From contig CANEZP010000001.1 in assembly GCA_947444305.1 (NCBI GenBank), positions 144,151 to 208,150 on the forward strand: a stretch of 64,000 nt of DNA, given 5' to 3'. Both the position numbers and the translations under genes were made by a program. The notes under the pieces are model-generated. The model saw only the letters and a list, made by a program, of their open reading frames with translations, searched no databases and was not told the origin of the DNA. Source of the stretch: Pseudobdellovibrionaceae bacterium. GTDB taxonomy: Bacteria; Bdellovibrionota; Bdellovibrionia; Bdellovibrionales; UBA1609. This document shows positions 41,973 to 51,427 of the stretch, piece by piece (position 1 is the stretch's first letter; each line of letters opens with the position of its first letter).

Positions 41973-44078
41973 TCAATTCTTTAGTTCTTCCAGCTTAAAT
42001 GAAAGAGATTTGAGACGGGTTTTTTCGGCTAACAATTCTTGCGCGGGAATTTCTTCGGCTGGAGTTTCGGGCTTACGGAGAGTGTACGAGCCCTCGCTGT
42101 CCATATCCCACGCTTGGCGTTTGTCTTTGAGCAAAGTTTGGAGCGCTTCCCAAATTTTTTCTTTCGCTAATTTATCTTCGATCGGTGCGGCGACCTCGAC
42201 CCGGCCGTGCAGATTGCGGGTCATCCAATCGGCCGAGCCGATGTAGAACTTGCCTTCGAGATCGGTCGCGCCGCCGTTACGGAAGTAAAAGATGCGTGAA
42301 TGCTCTAGAAACTGACCGACGACCGATACCACGCGAATGTTTTCGCTTAAGCCGGGGACGCCCGGGCGCAAACAAGAAAAACCGCGGACGATCAGATCAA
42401 TCTTCACTCCGGCTTGGCTAGCTTCGTAGAGCGCTTCGATGACGGCTTTCTCTTCGAGGCTGTTGCATTTGGCGACGATGCCGCTGGGTTTTCCGGCCTT
42501 CGCGTTCTCTGCTTCAAGCCGGATCATCTCGAGAAATTTTGTTTTCATCGTGATGGGCGCGACCAGCAATTGTGAATAATCGGTCTTGAGCGAACGACCG
42601 GTGAGGTAATGGAATATTTCAACGACTTCGCTCGTGATCTCGGAGCGTGAGGTGAAGATGCCGAAGTCCGTGTAGAGCTTCGCCGTCTGCGAGTGGTAGT
42701 TGCCGGTGCCGATGTGCACGAACGAGCGGAATTCTTCGCGGTCTTTGCGTACGACGAGCGCGAGCTTCGCGTGCGTTTTCAAGCCGACGATGCCGTACAC
42801 GACGTGAACGCCCGCTTTTTCCATCGCCTGGGCCCAAAAGATATTGCGCTCTTCATCGAAACGCGCTTTGAGCTCGATCAGGCAGACGACCTGCTTGCCT
42901 TTTTCGGCGGCGCGGATCAGCGCGTGAACGATGGGGCTTTCCTCATTGGTCCGGTAAAGCGTCATCTTAATCGCGACGACGGCCGGATCGTCGGCGGCGG
43001 TGACGATGAAGCGTTCAACGCTGGTCGAAAAGCTTTCGTACGGTAAGTGCACGAGGATGTCGTTGGTGCGAATGATGCTGAAGAGATTTGCGGTTTCGTC
43101 GGCTAATTGGGGAAGCGTGATGGGGTTCCACGGGCGGTATTTAAGCTGCGGCAAGTTTAAGTTTACGATGGCCGAGAGATCTTTATGTTCGAGCGCGACG
43201 GGGTATTCGTAAATGTCGTCTGCGCTTAAATCTAACTCGGTCGTTAGAAAATCGAGCAGGAACGGGTCGGGGTTGGGGCCGTGTTCGAGCCTAACGACCT
43301 CGGCAAATTTGCGCTGCTTCACTTCCTCTTCGATCAATTCAAGCAGATCTTCGACGCCTTCGGTATCGCTCTCGATGTCGGCGTTACGCGTGATCCGGAA
43401 CGCCATGACGTTTTTAATTTGCATGCGGGGAAAGAGCTGATCGAGGTGCGCGCGTACGATATCGAGCACGCTGATGAAACGCTCCAAGCCCGGCTCGGTA
43501 TTCGGTATGCGTACCCACGACGGAAAAACGTTCGGCACCTTGATGCGGGCGAAGAGCATTTCTTCCTCGCCGGGATTTTGCAATGAAACGGCGAGCGAAC
43601 TTGAGAGACTCGAGATGAGCGGGAACGGGTGGCCCGGATCGACCGCCATCGGTGTAAGTACGCTAAAAATACGGTCACGGAAAAAAGTTTTGGCCCACTC
43701 GCGCTCGCTATCGGTCAGGTCTTTCCATTCGACTAAGAAAATATTGTTCTTGTTTAATTGCGGGAGCAGCTCGTTTTGCAAAAGCACGCGAATATCTTCG
43801 TTAAGCGCGAGGACGCTGGGACGAAGCATTTTAAGTTGATCCTCGGGCGTGAGGCCGTCGGGCGAAAGCGTGCTGACCCGCGCCCAGAACTGGCGTTGCA
43901 GGCCGCCGACTCGCTTCATAAAAAATTCGTCGAGGTTGGAATGAAAAATATTGAGAAAGCGCAGACGCTCGAGCAAGGGATTGCGTTCGTCTTTGGCCTG
44001 GAACAAAACGCGGTCGTTAAATTTTAGCCAGCCGATTTCACGGTTCAGAAAAAGCTTCGGGGGATTGGTCGAATTCAT
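41973..44078 (-). CDS. ppk: Polyphosphate kinase 1
   Basis: A 701-residue PPK1 that polymerises ATP gamma-phosphate into polyphosphate. The N-terminal domain starts FLNREIGWLKFNDRVL, followed by LDEFFMKRVGGL. The two catalytic phospholipase-D-like parts include VYGIVGLKTHAKLALVVR, which carries the phosphorylated His, and HSRIFYFRNGG near 590. Length is typical. It lies between a patatin and a Ppx/GppA phosphatase on the same strand. Confidence 0.97.
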   Translation of the reverse strand: MNSTNPPKLFLNREIGWLKFNDRVLFQAKDERNPLLERLRFLNIFHSNLDEFFMKRVGGLQRQFWARVSTLSPDGLTPEDQLKMLRPSVLALNEDIRVLLQNELLPQLNKNNIFLVEWKDLTDSEREWAKTFFRDRIFSVLTPMAVDPGHPFPLISSLSSSLAVSLQNPGEEEMLFARIKVPNVFPSWVRIPNTEPGLERFISVLDIVRAHLDQLFPRMQIKNVMAFRITRNADIESDTEGVEDLLELIEEEVKQRKFAEVVRLEHGPNPDPFLLDFLTTELDLSADDIYEYPVALEHKDLSAIVNLNLPQLKYRPWNPITLPQLADETANLFSIIRTNDILVHLPYESFSTSVERFIVTAADDPAVVAIKMTLYRTNEESPIVHALIRAAEKGKQVVCLIELKARFDEERNIFWAQAMEKAGVHVVYGIVGLKTHAKLALVVRKDREEFRSFVHIGTGNYHSQTAKLYTDFGIFTSRSEITSEVVEIFHYLTGRSLKTDYSQLLVAPITMKTKFLEMIRLEAENAKAGKPSGIVAKCNSLEEKAVIEALYEASQAGVKIDLIVRGFSCLRPGVPGLSENIRVVSVVGQFLEHSRIFYFRNGGATDLEGKFYIGSADWMTRNLHGRVEVAAPIEDKLAKEKIWEALQTLLKDKRQAWDMDSEGSYTLRKPETPAEEIPAQELLAEKTRLKSLSFKLEELKN

Positions 44079-44093
44079 CCCCGCACATTACCT

Positions 44094-45227
44094 TTACAGG
44101 GAGAGGAGTTGTATTAGATTTTCTTTTTGTTTGAGGAGGTCTTTGTAGCCCAGATCCACCAGGGCGTTAAGGTAGATCGGATCGAAGGTCAGATAAGACA
44201 AAATCTCGGCCGATTCGTGCGCCGAGCCTAGCCCCGAAATCATAAAGCGCAGCAACGGCGGCAAGCCTTCGACCCGTGCCTCGGCAAGTTCGGAAGGCGC
44301 TTGCGAGGGCTGAATGTGGGCGATTTCGAGCTTTCTAAGCGTGGCGTCGTTCGTCGTCATTTTCAGCGAGTCGTTGATGATGCGAACCCGTTCGATGTCG
44401 CTTTCAACCGCGTCCATGAAGATGGCGTTAATGACCACCGAAAGAACTCGGCCCAGCGTAGGTTTAACGATATTCGAGTCTTCAAGCCCGGCGTTGCTGG
44501 GTTTGCGCACGCCGATGACCAGAATTTTGGAAGCGCCGATTTTGCGGGCGGGACTAAGCGGGGCCGTGTTGCGTAGGCAGCCGTCGCCGTAGTGGCGCTT
44601 GCCGATTCGCCACGGTGGGAAAAAGAGCGGGATCGCGGCCGACGCCATCACGTGATCGATGTCGATGTCCTCACGGATACCGACGCGCTGGACCCGCTTC
44701 CACTCTTTCAGTTTTTCGGTACCCATAAAGAAGGTTACGCCGATGGAAGTCGAATAATCGGTTGCGGTGATGCAAAGAGAATTGAGATCGCCGTTCTTAA
44801 TGTGAACGGGGATTTGGTCGAAGCGGATCGTTTTGGCTAAGATATCGCGCAACGGATCGACGTTGAGCATGCCCATCTTCGTCGGGCGCAGCTTGCTGCT
44901 AAAGCCGCCGAGGGTGACCGCTCGCACCATACGCCAGGCCGTTCGGCCCACGGTGACGGTGTCGGTCTTGAAGACGTCGGCCGTCGTAAGGTTACGCCAC
45001 ATCGAGCACATCGTCTCCGTGGCACGGTCGAGGTTATTGGCTTCGGCCGCGAGGTAAGACGCGTTGATCGCCCCGGCGCTGACGCCGACGATATTACGGA
45101 ATAAATTGAAATTATTTACTTCTTTGCAGACTTCGTAAAGCGCGCGTAATGCACCGGCCTGGTAGGCGCCGCGGGCGCCGCCGCCGCTGAGGACGAGGGA
45201 ATAATCATTGTTGGGAGATTGGGACAT
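44094..45227 (-). CDS. Patatin-like phospholipase
   Basis: A 376-residue protein with the oxyanion motif SGGGARGAYQ near 14-23, nucleophile elbow GVSAGA (Ser near 51) and the catalytic Asp in YGDGCLRN. It should hydrolyse acyl esters of phospholipids. No signal peptide is seen, so it is cytoplasmic or exported by another route. The ATG at 45227 has AAAGGG one base upstream. It is 15 bases upstream of ppk and probably cotranscribed. Confidence 0.92.
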   Translation of the reverse strand: MSQSPNNDYSLVLSGGGARGAYQAGALRALYEVCKEVNNFNLFRNIVGVSAGAINASYLAAEANNLDRATETMCSMWRNLTTADVFKTDTVTVGRTAWRMVRAVTLGGFSSKLRPTKMGMLNVDPLRDILAKTIRFDQIPVHIKNGDLNSLCITATDYSTSIGVTFFMGTEKLKEWKRVQRVGIREDIDIDHVMASAAIPLFFPPWRIGKRHYGDGCLRNTAPLSPARKIGASKILVIGVRKPSNAGLEDSNIVKPTLGRVLSVVINAIFMDAVESDIERVRIINDSLKMTTNDATLRKLEIAHIQPSQAPSELAEARVEGLPPLLRFMISGLGSAHESAEILSYLTFDPIYLNALVDLGYKDLLKQKENLIQLLSL

Positions 45228-45260
45228 GCCCTTTATTGTGTGGCTTCGATTGATAACGGT

Positions 45261-45299
45261 CAACGCCGGCCGGGTCCGGTAGACCGGAGGCCGACGTTG
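45261..45299 (-). terminator. Long nested hairpin after the small lipoprotein gene
   Basis: CAACGCCGGCC (45261-45271) pairs with GGCCGACGTTG (45289-45299), with one mismatch or G-U pair, and a second small stem sits inside. It is 21 bases past the lipoprotein stop and has no T-run. It may be a transcription end or a processing signal. Confidence 0.4.
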
Positions 45300-45319
45300 G
45301 TCGCGTACATAAATACTAT

Positions 45320-45685
45320 TTACTTACACTCAAATCCGGATCCCTTAAGGCGGTCGCGGATCTTGTTCAGGGTCGTTTCGCAGTAAGCGTTGCCGTTGGC
45401 GGCGGAGGCAACGATGCCTTCTTGCCCATTCTTAGTGTACGCGAGCTCGCAGCCTTTGCCCTTAGCGCGAAGCTCGAGGGTGCGCGTATCGCCCTTCGTG
45501 GTGCATTCGGTTTTAGCGGTGGCCATCGGCTCGACAACTTTGTCGGCGGCCGGGGTTTTCATGGAAGACGGTGCGCCCTTATCGACGGCCGGAAGTACTT
45601 TTACTTCGGGACCCCCGGGCGATTTCGTATTTGAAGAGCAGGCAGCGGCAAGACCGAAGACCAGAACCATTAAAGAAAAACGCAT
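45320..45685 (-). CDS. Small lipoprotein of unknown function
   Basis: A 121-residue lipoprotein: the signal peptide ends LAAAC with lipidated Cys at 16. A Pro/Ala-rich linker is followed by a compact domain (about 58-121) with four Cys in C-TTKGDTRTLE, KGKGCELAYTK, ANGNAYCETT and GFEC, likely two disulfides. I do not recognise the family. Confidence 0.8.
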   Translation of the reverse strand: MRFSLMVLVFGLAAACSSNTKSPGGPEVKVLPAVDKGAPSSMKTPAADKVVEPMATAKTECTTKGDTRTLELRAKGKGCELAYTKNGQEGIVASAANGNAYCETTLNKIRDRLKGSGFECK

Positions 45686-45770
45686 GAGTATCCCCCTAAG
45701 ACAGTTTTTTTACGCGAAGTCAGTCTAAAGTCCCGTGATTCCAGAGTCAAAAATTTCCGAAATGATATTT

Positions 45771-47324
45771 ATGTCGACGGCCGCTCTGAAATTCAAAATC
45801 TTCGATGCTAAAGGGACACATGTTGTTCCCATGGCAAAATCGACCGCGACGGTGGGGAGCGCTAGTCATTGTGACGTGGTGCTCAATCACGCAACCGTAC
45901 AACCTGAACACGCGCGTGCGTGGTGCGAGGGTGGGCGGATTTGGGTGCAGGATCTCGGTACACCCGCGGGGACGACCCTCAACGGAATACGGCTGCCGCC
46001 GCTTAAGCCCATGCTGGTTCGTGAACTGGATATCGTGAAGCTCGGCGATTGCCCGGCGACCATGGGGATCGAACCCAACGTCGTACGCGCGCCGGCCGTA
46101 AAACCGCAATCTTCGTTGCCCGAGTTTACGGCGACCGATATGCGGCCCTTAGTTTCGCCCGACGCTTCGCCCGAAAAGAAGAACGAAGATCTCGAACGTA
46201 TGCATCGCGAGTTGGCTGACCTGAAGTTGCAAGTGCAAATGGCAACGCTCGAAAAGGACAGTGGTGAGGATTTACGAGTCGAGCTAAAAAAAGCGAAGGA
46301 CGACGTTGTCCGTTTGCGTGCCGAACGTGAAAAGCTCAAAGAATCCTTCACGCATTTTGACGGCGACAAAAAGAACTTTAAACTGCAATTAGAAAACGAA
46401 GTCGCCGAGCTGAAATTAAAAGGTTTACGGGATTTAAAAGAACAGCGCGAGGAAGACACGCGCAAATTCGAAAAGTGGAAAAGCGAAACTGCGGTGCAGC
46501 TTGCTTCCAATATACGTATGGTCGCCGAGCAACGATTAAAAGTTTGGAATCAGCGTCCGTTCACGAAAGAAATGATGCAAGAGCTGGATGCCGAGCAGTC
46601 GACTTTGATTCGTCGGGTGATTCTTGGCGTGACGCATACGTCGACTAACGTACCGGTACCGCCCGCGGTGAGTAGCGTAAAGATTCCGGTTGTGCCGGGT
46701 ACGCCCCAAGTTGAACGCAGAAAGAAACCGCGCCCGAGCAGTAAGGGTGGGGATGGACCGTGGCAAAAGATTGCCGTTGGTGGATTCGTGCTCGCGTTAT
46801 TCATGGCCGTCGCTTTCTTCGCATCCACTTACATGAAATCGGGTGGTACGCGCTCGATGGCTAGCCAAATGGAAACGGCACCCCCGCAAGCGCCCGCGGC
46901 CATGGCCGCGAAGGTCCCGCAGGCCGGCAATGACAAACGCACCGTTACGGCGGCCGAGCCGGCGAAGAGCGCGGGTTTCAAAAAATCGTACACCGACAAC
47001 GTGCTTTCGACGATCAACTACGTGGATGCCGAGTTGAACATGGATTTCCGCACCTTGTGGATCAAAGAGCTGAACCGCGCCGCTTTGAAAGAATGGAAGC
47101 TCGACGCGAAAGCCGTGAACGAGATCGCGACAAAAGAATTTGTCCTTATCCAAGATCTGAGCCGCCTCAAGGGTACGCCCGCCCAAATGCGCCAGCGCGA
47201 AACACAATTCATGACCGAGCTTCAAACGCAGCTCGGGAAAAAGGCCACCGCCGATAAATTTATGCGCTTAAAACGTGCATTCTACTCCCGCAATCAGGTT
47301 TACCTCACGCGCGAAGTCCGCTAA
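45771..47324 (+). CDS. FHA-domain protein with coiled coil and membrane anchor
   Basis: A 517-residue protein. An FHA fold (about 5-95, with TVGSASHCDVVLN, PEHARAW and GTTLNGIRL) recognises phosphothreonine peptides. A charged coiled coil spans about 135-260, and a single membrane helix (about 345-362, VGGFVLALFMAVAFFAS) is followed by a periplasmic helical domain. It may carry a cytoplasmic phosphorylation signal to the envelope. The ATG at 45771 is preferred to a GTG at 45735. It ends 11 bases before the glycosyltransferase operon. Confidence 0.82.
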   Translation: MSTAALKFKIFDAKGTHVVPMAKSTATVGSASHCDVVLNHATVQPEHARAWCEGGRIWVQDLGTPAGTTLNGIRLPPLKPMLVRELDIVKLGDCPATMGIEPNVVRAPAVKPQSSLPEFTATDMRPLVSPDASPEKKNEDLERMHRELADLKLQVQMATLEKDSGEDLRVELKKAKDDVVRLRAEREKLKESFTHFDGDKKNFKLQLENEVAELKLKGLRDLKEQREEDTRKFEKWKSETAVQLASNIRMVAEQRLKVWNQRPFTKEMMQELDAEQSTLIRRVILGVTHTSTNVPVPPAVSSVKIPVVPGTPQVERRKKPRPSSKGGDGPWQKIAVGGFVLALFMAVAFFASTYMKSGGTRSMASQMETAPPQAPAAMAAKVPQAGNDKRTVTAAEPAKSAGFKKSYTDNVLSTINYVDAELNMDFRTLWIKELNRAALKEWKLDAKAVNEIATKEFVLIQDLSRLKGTPAQMRQRETQFMTELQTQLGKKATADKFMRLKRAFYSRNQVYLTREVR

Positions 47325-47335
47325 GCTCCTCCGGA

Positions 47336-48376
47336 ATGAAAATCTTGATCATCCGCTTCTCCAGTTTTGGGGACGTATTGCAAACTCTTAGCGTCGCAGG
47401 AAAGCTGGGCGACGCCTTCCCCGGGGCCGAGATCCACTGGGTTACGCGCGCCGAGTTTGAGCCGTTGCTCAGAGGTCACCCGCAAATCAAAAAAGTGTGG
47501 AACCTTCCGAAGGGCGCGGGCTTTAGCGAGCTAAGAAAGCTCGGCCGCTCTCTCCGGGCTGAGCGCTTTACGCACATCTACGATGCCCACAACAATTTAC
47601 GCTCGCATTTACTTGGTTGGATGATGAACGGCTTATTCGGATGGCGGGTGTGGACGGGCCGGCACAAATTTCTGCGCCGCTCAATTTACCGTTGGCGCCG
47701 TTTTCTGCTATTCCGCTTTCATAAAAATTTATTTCCGAAACCATTTTCGGGTCAGTTCGCGTTGCTTGAACCGCTACGCGAATGGGGTTTGAGCACCGAG
47801 GCTCCACCCACTCCGCAACTCTTTATCGATTTGTCGGCGCGGGAGAAAGTGTTGGCGCAGCTTCCGATCGGTGAATTTGTGGCGCTCGCACCGAGCGCGG
47901 CGTTTGAACTTAAACGCTGGCCCATTGATCATTTCAAAACCTTGATCGCGCAGTTCCCCGAAACGAAATTCGTGCTGCTCGGCGGCCCGGAAGATCAATT
48001 CTTACAAGAGCTAGCCGACTTCGCGCCGGACAGGGTTTACAACCGCGCCGGGAAGTTCTCTTTGATGGAAAGTGCATTCGCCGTGGCTCGCTCATCGGCC
48101 CTCGTCGCGAACGATACCGGCCTGATGCACGTCGCCGAGCAGATCGGCAAACCTTGCCTCGCGTTGATGGGCCCTGCTCCGTTCGGTTTTCCTAGCCGCG
48201 CGAAGACGCAAGTGTTCGAGATCGATTTATATTGCCGCCCCTGCAGTAAGCATGGACAAGGTCCTTGCGTGAACCCCGTGTACCACAAGTGTATGCGTGA
48301 TATTTCTCCCGCTTCGGTTGCGAGCGGGTTAAGGAGAATTCTAGGTGCCAAAATGGATGCGCCGCTATCTCGCTGA
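47336..48376 (+). CDS. Glycosyltransferase family 9 (heptosyltransferase-like)
   Basis: A 346-residue GT9 enzyme: N-terminal MKILIIRFSSFGDVLQTLSV binds the acceptor, and the nucleotide-sugar half has ALAPSAAFELKRWP, VLLGGPEDQ and VANDTGLMHVAEQIGKP. GT9 proteins add heptoses to lipopolysaccharide core. Its end overlaps the next gene by 32 bases, which makes a coupled GT9-GT22-PAP2 operon. Confidence 0.92.
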   Translation: MKILIIRFSSFGDVLQTLSVAGKLGDAFPGAEIHWVTRAEFEPLLRGHPQIKKVWNLPKGAGFSELRKLGRSLRAERFTHIYDAHNNLRSHLLGWMMNGLFGWRVWTGRHKFLRRSIYRWRRFLLFRFHKNLFPKPFSGQFALLEPLREWGLSTEAPPTPQLFIDLSAREKVLAQLPIGEFVALAPSAAFELKRWPIDHFKTLIAQFPETKFVLLGGPEDQFLQELADFAPDRVYNRAGKFSLMESAFAVARSSALVANDTGLMHVAEQIGKPCLALMGPAPFGFPSRAKTQVFEIDLYCRPCSKHGQGPCVNPVYHKCMRDISPASVASGLRRILGAKMDAPLSR

Positions 48377-49844
48377 CTCTACATTAAAAACGCACCTCGT
48401 CCGGGCGTTGCTTCTCGGGTCGGTCCTTCGACTACTCAGTTCGTGGTTTGTCTACGGGCCGCAGGCGCTCGACGATTACAAGCATGGCGTTTGGCCGGCG
48501 TACCAATTTTTTGCGCAGCTTCCGCTCGAGATTCCTGAATACCGTAGCCATTTGCTCGTTTGGTTTTTGAGTATTTTTATCGAAATGGCTTCTTGGGTCG
48601 GCGCGACTTCGGCGCTAGCGCAAGTGCGGGCGATGTACTTCGGGCTCGGCGCGACCAGTTTGCTTTGCATTTACGCCACTTACATCTACGTGCGCGGTTT
48701 CCGCTCGCGGTTGTTCGGTCCTTTGGCGTTGTACCTTGTCGCGGCTTTTCCGTTGATGCCGTTCGTGGGTACCCGCGCATTCGGTGAAGCCGTGGCCATG
48801 CCGTTCGTCATGCTGGGCTTGGCGATCGTCGATTCGGTCCGGCGCGAACGGCGGCAAGCTTGGCCGCGATTCTGGTTCCTAGGTTTTTTATTCTTAGGTT
48901 TGGCGACCTTGTTCCGATTTCACGCGGGGCTGATTTTCGTGAGCTACGCTTTGATCTTGCTTACGCAACGGCATTGGCGGGGAGTGTTCGGCGCTTTCCT
49001 CGCCGGCCTTGTCACGCTGGGCGGGCAGGCGTTGATCGATATCGGTAGCGGCAAGGCGCCTTTATCTACATTATTTATTTACCTTAGCGAGAACGAAGGC
49101 GGCGGCGCTAAATACGGCGTAAGCCCTTGGTACAATCCGTTGCTGTTCATCTTAGCGCTTTCGCTTGCCCCGTTTTCTTTAGTCCTTTGCAAGTCTTTGA
49201 AGGGGCTCTGGCGCAAGCATTGGCCGGTCCTGACTCCGTTTCTCGTCTTCCTTCTTGCGCATTGCTTGGTCGCGCACAAAGAAGAACGATTTCTTTATCC
49301 GATCTTAGGGCTCGAATTATGGGCGCTGGCGTACCTCTGGTCGGCGAACGCTTACAACCGCTGGGCCCGTAAGGTGTACGCACCGGCGTTCTTTATCATC
49401 GTGGCGCTGGCCTTGCCGATGGTCACCCTGGTTAATACGCAGGAAGGGGAGATCGAACCGCCCGCGTACGCGCAAAGCCGGTTCGGCGAAGTGATCTATT
49501 TGGATCACGCTTCGTTGTTCGGCAAATCGAGATTCCAGTTTTATTTTCTTCGCGGCGGGGCCAAGATCATGAGCGTCGAGCGAACGGATCTGAACGCCCA
49601 CAGCGTGGACGCGGCCCTCGGTGACGGCGCGACTTACAACGCCGCCGTTCTCCTTACCTCCGAGCCCGAAGCGCGTCCGCAACTGGAATCGTTAGAAGGC
49701 ATCGCGACGATTGAAGCGACCTGCGGTCAGGTGCGAACCGCGGGCTCGTTGGTCGACCGGCTCCTGTACTCCCTGAATCCGAAACATAATCAGCGGCGGC
49801 GGCCGACGTGGTATCTCATTTGTGAGCGGAGCAAAAATGTTTGA
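48345..49844 (+). CDS. Integral-membrane mannosyltransferase, GT22 (Alg9/PIG-B-like)
   Basis: A 499-residue protein with about ten membrane helices and the loop motif HKEERFLYP near 305-313, which is diagnostic of GT22 dolichol-phosphate-mannose enzymes. The early acidic pair in QALDDYKHG near 40 fits the GT-C catalytic site. It likely uses a polyprenyl-phosphate sugar at the periplasmic face. The GTG start at 48345 has AAGGAG 8 bases upstream and lies inside the GT9 gene. Confidence 0.85.
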   Translation: MPKWMRRYLADSTLKTHLVRALLLGSVLRLLSSWFVYGPQALDDYKHGVWPAYQFFAQLPLEIPEYRSHLLVWFLSIFIEMASWVGATSALAQVRAMYFGLGATSLLCIYATYIYVRGFRSRLFGPLALYLVAAFPLMPFVGTRAFGEAVAMPFVMLGLAIVDSVRRERRQAWPRFWFLGFLFLGLATLFRFHAGLIFVSYALILLTQRHWRGVFGAFLAGLVTLGGQALIDIGSGKAPLSTLFIYLSENEGGGAKYGVSPWYNPLLFILALSLAPFSLVLCKSLKGLWRKHWPVLTPFLVFLLAHCLVAHKEERFLYPILGLELWALAYLWSANAYNRWARKVYAPAFFIIVALALPMVTLVNTQEGEIEPPAYAQSRFGEVIYLDHASLFGKSRFQFYFLRGGAKIMSVERTDLNAHSVDAALGDGATYNAAVLLTSEPEARPQLESLEGIATIEATCGQVRTAGSLVDRLLYSLNPKHNQRRRPTWYLICERSKNV

Positions 49845-50466
49845 GTGGTTAAACGAGTTAGATCTTTATCTGCTTAACGCCATGAACGTGACCTACACGC
49901 ATCCCTATTTAGATCAATTCTGGTTGGGCATCACGAACATGCATAAGATCTTCTGGGTAAAGGTCATCCTGTTTCCGCTGATCCTCGCCGCCGGAATCTA
50001 TATATATAAGAAAGAAGTGATCAAGATCATCGTGGCGGTTGCCCTCGGGGTCGGCTTGGCGGATACGCTCGCGTACCGGGTCATTAAACCGGCGGTGGGG
50101 CGCGTGCGGCCTTTACAAAACTTGGAGCTGACCTGGCTTCGCAAAGTGGGACACGCGAGCGGGCAGAGCTTTCCGTCGAATCACGCCGGGAATATCTTCG
50201 CGGCGGCGAGTGTTTTGAGTTGGTTTATCCCGCCGGCCGCGATTTGGTTTTACAGTTTTGCGGCACTTGTTGCGCTTTCGCGTGTCGGTTTAGGCGTGCA
50301 TTACCCTTCGGATATTTTAGGCGGAATGATTTTGGGTTTAATCGTCGGATTCTTCTGCAGAATTTTTATCTTCAACCGCATCAATTGGTTTCGCCTGCAG
50401 CGTCATGTTCGATCCGGGGACGAGATTTCTTCGGCCGATAGAGTAAGAAGTCGACGCTTAAATTAG
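49837..50466 (+). CDS. PAP2-family membrane phosphatase
   Basis: A 209-residue membrane protein with the three acid-phosphatase motifs: KPAVGRVRP, PSNHAGN (usually PSGH) and SRVGLGVHYPSD. It probably removes phosphate from a lipid carrier or lipid A. The ATG at 49837 has GGAG upstream and overlaps the mannosyltransferase end by 8 bases. In this operon it could recycle the polyprenyl carrier used by the GT22 enzyme (inference). Confidence 0.9.
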   Translation: MFEWLNELDLYLLNAMNVTYTHPYLDQFWLGITNMHKIFWVKVILFPLILAAGIYIYKKEVIKIIVAVALGVGLADTLAYRVIKPAVGRVRPLQNLELTWLRKVGHASGQSFPSNHAGNIFAAASVLSWFIPPAAIWFYSFAALVALSRVGLGVHYPSDILGGMILGLIVGFFCRIFIFNRINWFRLQRHVRSGDEISSADRVRSRRLN

Positions 50467-50576
50467 GTTCGACGAAATTCAAAACAAACAAACATTGTAG
50501 TGGCCGCCGCTGGTCGAAGGTCCAGGCGCGGGCCTTGCACTGAACCTCCCTTGTATTCAACAACGGAGGCAACAAG

Positions 50577-51266
50577 ATGAGTAAGCAAATGAGTTTCGTT
50601 ACGGGTAGTGTGCTCGCAGTAATCGCAGCATCGACGATCGGCTGTGGTCAAGGCATGAAGAGCACCGGACTGCCGAGCGAAAAGGTTGCGGCCTCCTCTT
50701 CAAACACCGAAGAAATCGCCGCCGTCATTCAAAAAGCCGAAAAGGCAAACCTCGAAGCCAAAGCCGCCATCGACGAAGCCAACGCGACGTTGCTGACGAT
50801 TCAAGACGAGAACGGCAATATCAAGATCGACTTGTTCCAGAAGGCGAATGCGCCCGCTCAAACGAAAGGTTTGATCACGCCCTTGATCGAAAAGTTCCGC
50901 GGACCCTTCGACATCTTGATCGCAAAGGGCGTTTTAGTTCGCTCGAAGTTCAACGACGCACGCCAAATGTTGCTGTCGGCTCTTTCACGTCTCGATGATA
51001 AAGATCCCGCGCAAGCGGCTTTGATCAGCGAAGTGATGAAGCAATTGGCTTCCATCGAAAAAATGGAAATTACGTTCCGCACTAGCATGTTCAAACTTTG
51101 TGGCCAGTTAGATACGGCGGTCGACGGTCTTGAGAAGATCATCTCGGGCGTCACAAGCTTCATCCCGGGATGGGGATGGGTCGTTAACTTAGGCCTCGAT
51201 TTCTTGGTCATGAGCGACGTGCGTGACTTCGCCATGGAAGTAAAATTCAAACTGATGGGCATCTAG
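50577..51266 (+). CDS. Helical lipoprotein of unknown function
   Basis: A 229-residue lipoprotein with lipobox STIGC (Cys 23). The mature part is almost entirely helical, with coiled-coil-like repeats (about 45-75 and 120-170) and a hydrophobic segment near the end (GWGWVVNLGLDFLVM). CGGAGG lies 7 bases before the ATG. A strong terminator follows, so it is a single-gene unit. Family not recognised. Confidence 0.85.
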   Translation: MSKQMSFVTGSVLAVIAASTIGCGQGMKSTGLPSEKVAASSSNTEEIAAVIQKAEKANLEAKAAIDEANATLLTIQDENGNIKIDLFQKANAPAQTKGLITPLIEKFRGPFDILIAKGVLVRSKFNDARQMLLSALSRLDDKDPAQAALISEVMKQLASIEKMEITFRTSMFKLCGQLDTAVDGLEKIISGVTSFIPGWGWVVNLGLDFLVMSDVRDFAMEVKFKLMGI

Positions 51267-51299
51267 TCCAGCCTGCGAACGAATCAAAGATTTCGCGAT

Positions 51300-51323
51300 C
51301 CCGCCCCGGAAGGGCGGGTTTTT
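51300..51323 (+). terminator. Rho-independent terminator after the helical lipoprotein
   Basis: A perfect CCCGCCC / GGGCGGG stem with a CGGAA loop is followed by five T's, 34 bases after the stop. Confidence 0.85.
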
Positions 51324-51427
51324 GCGTTCAAGGATCTTAACCGGACTTTAGCTCCGTTGAGGCCGTCTCAAACTAAGCCGAAAATTAAACAGACCCGAGA
51401 GAGACTCATTCACGGAAGGAAAGAGTT

